DNA of 5,506 nt from assembly GCA_029934775.1 (NCBI GenBank), contig JAOZLO010000216.1, positions 1 to 5,506 of the forward strand, read 5' to 3'. The notes under the pieces were generated by a model. It was not told where the DNA came from, ran no database searches, and saw only the letters and a program-made list of their open reading frames with translations. Below are positions 5,427-5,506 of this stretch, piece after piece; position 1 is the stretch's first letter, and every line of letters begins with the position of its first letter. Origin of the DNA: Desulfocapsaceae bacterium. GTDB taxonomy: Bacteria > Desulfobacterota > Desulfobulbia > Desulfobulbales > Desulfocapsaceae. Position numbers and translations under genes: made by a program.

Positions 5427-5506
5427 AACGAGCCTGTGGTTCTCCCCTTGGATGGTGTCTTTCCGGCAAGCCTGCCTATCCCATCTAAATCTGCTATGGT
5501 ATAATG
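5427..5506. other. Unassigned right edge
   Basis: This is the last 80 bases beyond the presumed right end of the IS6 remnant. On the minus strand the frame is open from the window edge down to a TGA at 5336-5338 (about 56 codons, for example GRLAGKTPSKGRTTGSLGH). It runs through the presumed IS end and resembles no protein I recognise, so I do not call it a gene. Confidence 0.3.
5497..5505 (+). promoter_or_regulatory. Possible extended -10 promoter element at window edge
   Basis: TGGTATAAT is a perfect TGnTATAAT extended -10. No convincing -35 lies 17 bases upstream, which extended -10 promoters can tolerate. Any transcript would begin outside the window, so no gene can be linked to it. Confidence 0.3.

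Overview
The window looks like a stretch of a Firmicutes chromosome, probably an anaerobe of the Desulfitobacterium/Sporomusa kind. This is inferred from strong AGGAGG ribosome binding sites, moderate GC, and a DMSO-reductase-family molybdoenzyme next to an Asp/Glu-racemase-family gene. The exact taxon cannot be fixed from the sequence alone. Only two genes look intact: the end of the molybdoenzyme gene and one insertion-sequence transposase. The rest is a graveyard of mobile elements.

Layout. (1) 1-1442: the C-terminal two thirds or so of a molybdopterin oxidoreductase catalytic subunit, cut by the window edge. (2) 1443-1952: an intergenic stretch with an orphan Shine-Dalgarno and a short open frame (1647-1931). 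That frame reads as a fusion of two unrelated transposase N-terminal fragments, one ISNCY-like and one IS630-like. (3) 1953-2994: an Asp/Glu racemase superfamily gene with its own good RBS, split by a 284-bp non-coding element (2561-2844). This element has 17-bp terminal inverted repeats (16/17), TGT...ACA ends and a perfect 5-bp target duplication (ATAGG). Removing the element and one ATAGG restores a 250-codon frame with both catalytic cysteines. (4) 3004-5426: remnants of an IS6-family element on the minus strand. Inside it sits a complete 1980-bp IS4-superfamily (IS1634-like) element at 3187-5166, with matching ends, a CTAG duplication and an intact 575-aa DDE transposase. Removing that IS and one CTAG rejoins the IS6-type transposase in frame. 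(5) 5427-5506: an unassigned end with a possible extended -10 promoter box at the very edge.

The genes do not form one working system. The molybdoenzyme and racemase may once have shared a metabolic locus, but the racemase is now broken and the space between them is filled with transposase debris. The most interesting object is the 284-bp element in the racemase. It is a MITE-like, non-autonomous element whose end architecture (TGT/ACA ends, 5-bp duplication, repeated subterminal GTTGCA motifs) points to a Tn7/Mu/IS21-type transposase, not to the IS lying next to it. The reconstructed insertion order is: IS6 element arrives and decays, the IS1634-like element then lands in it; the MITE inserted independently in the racemase.
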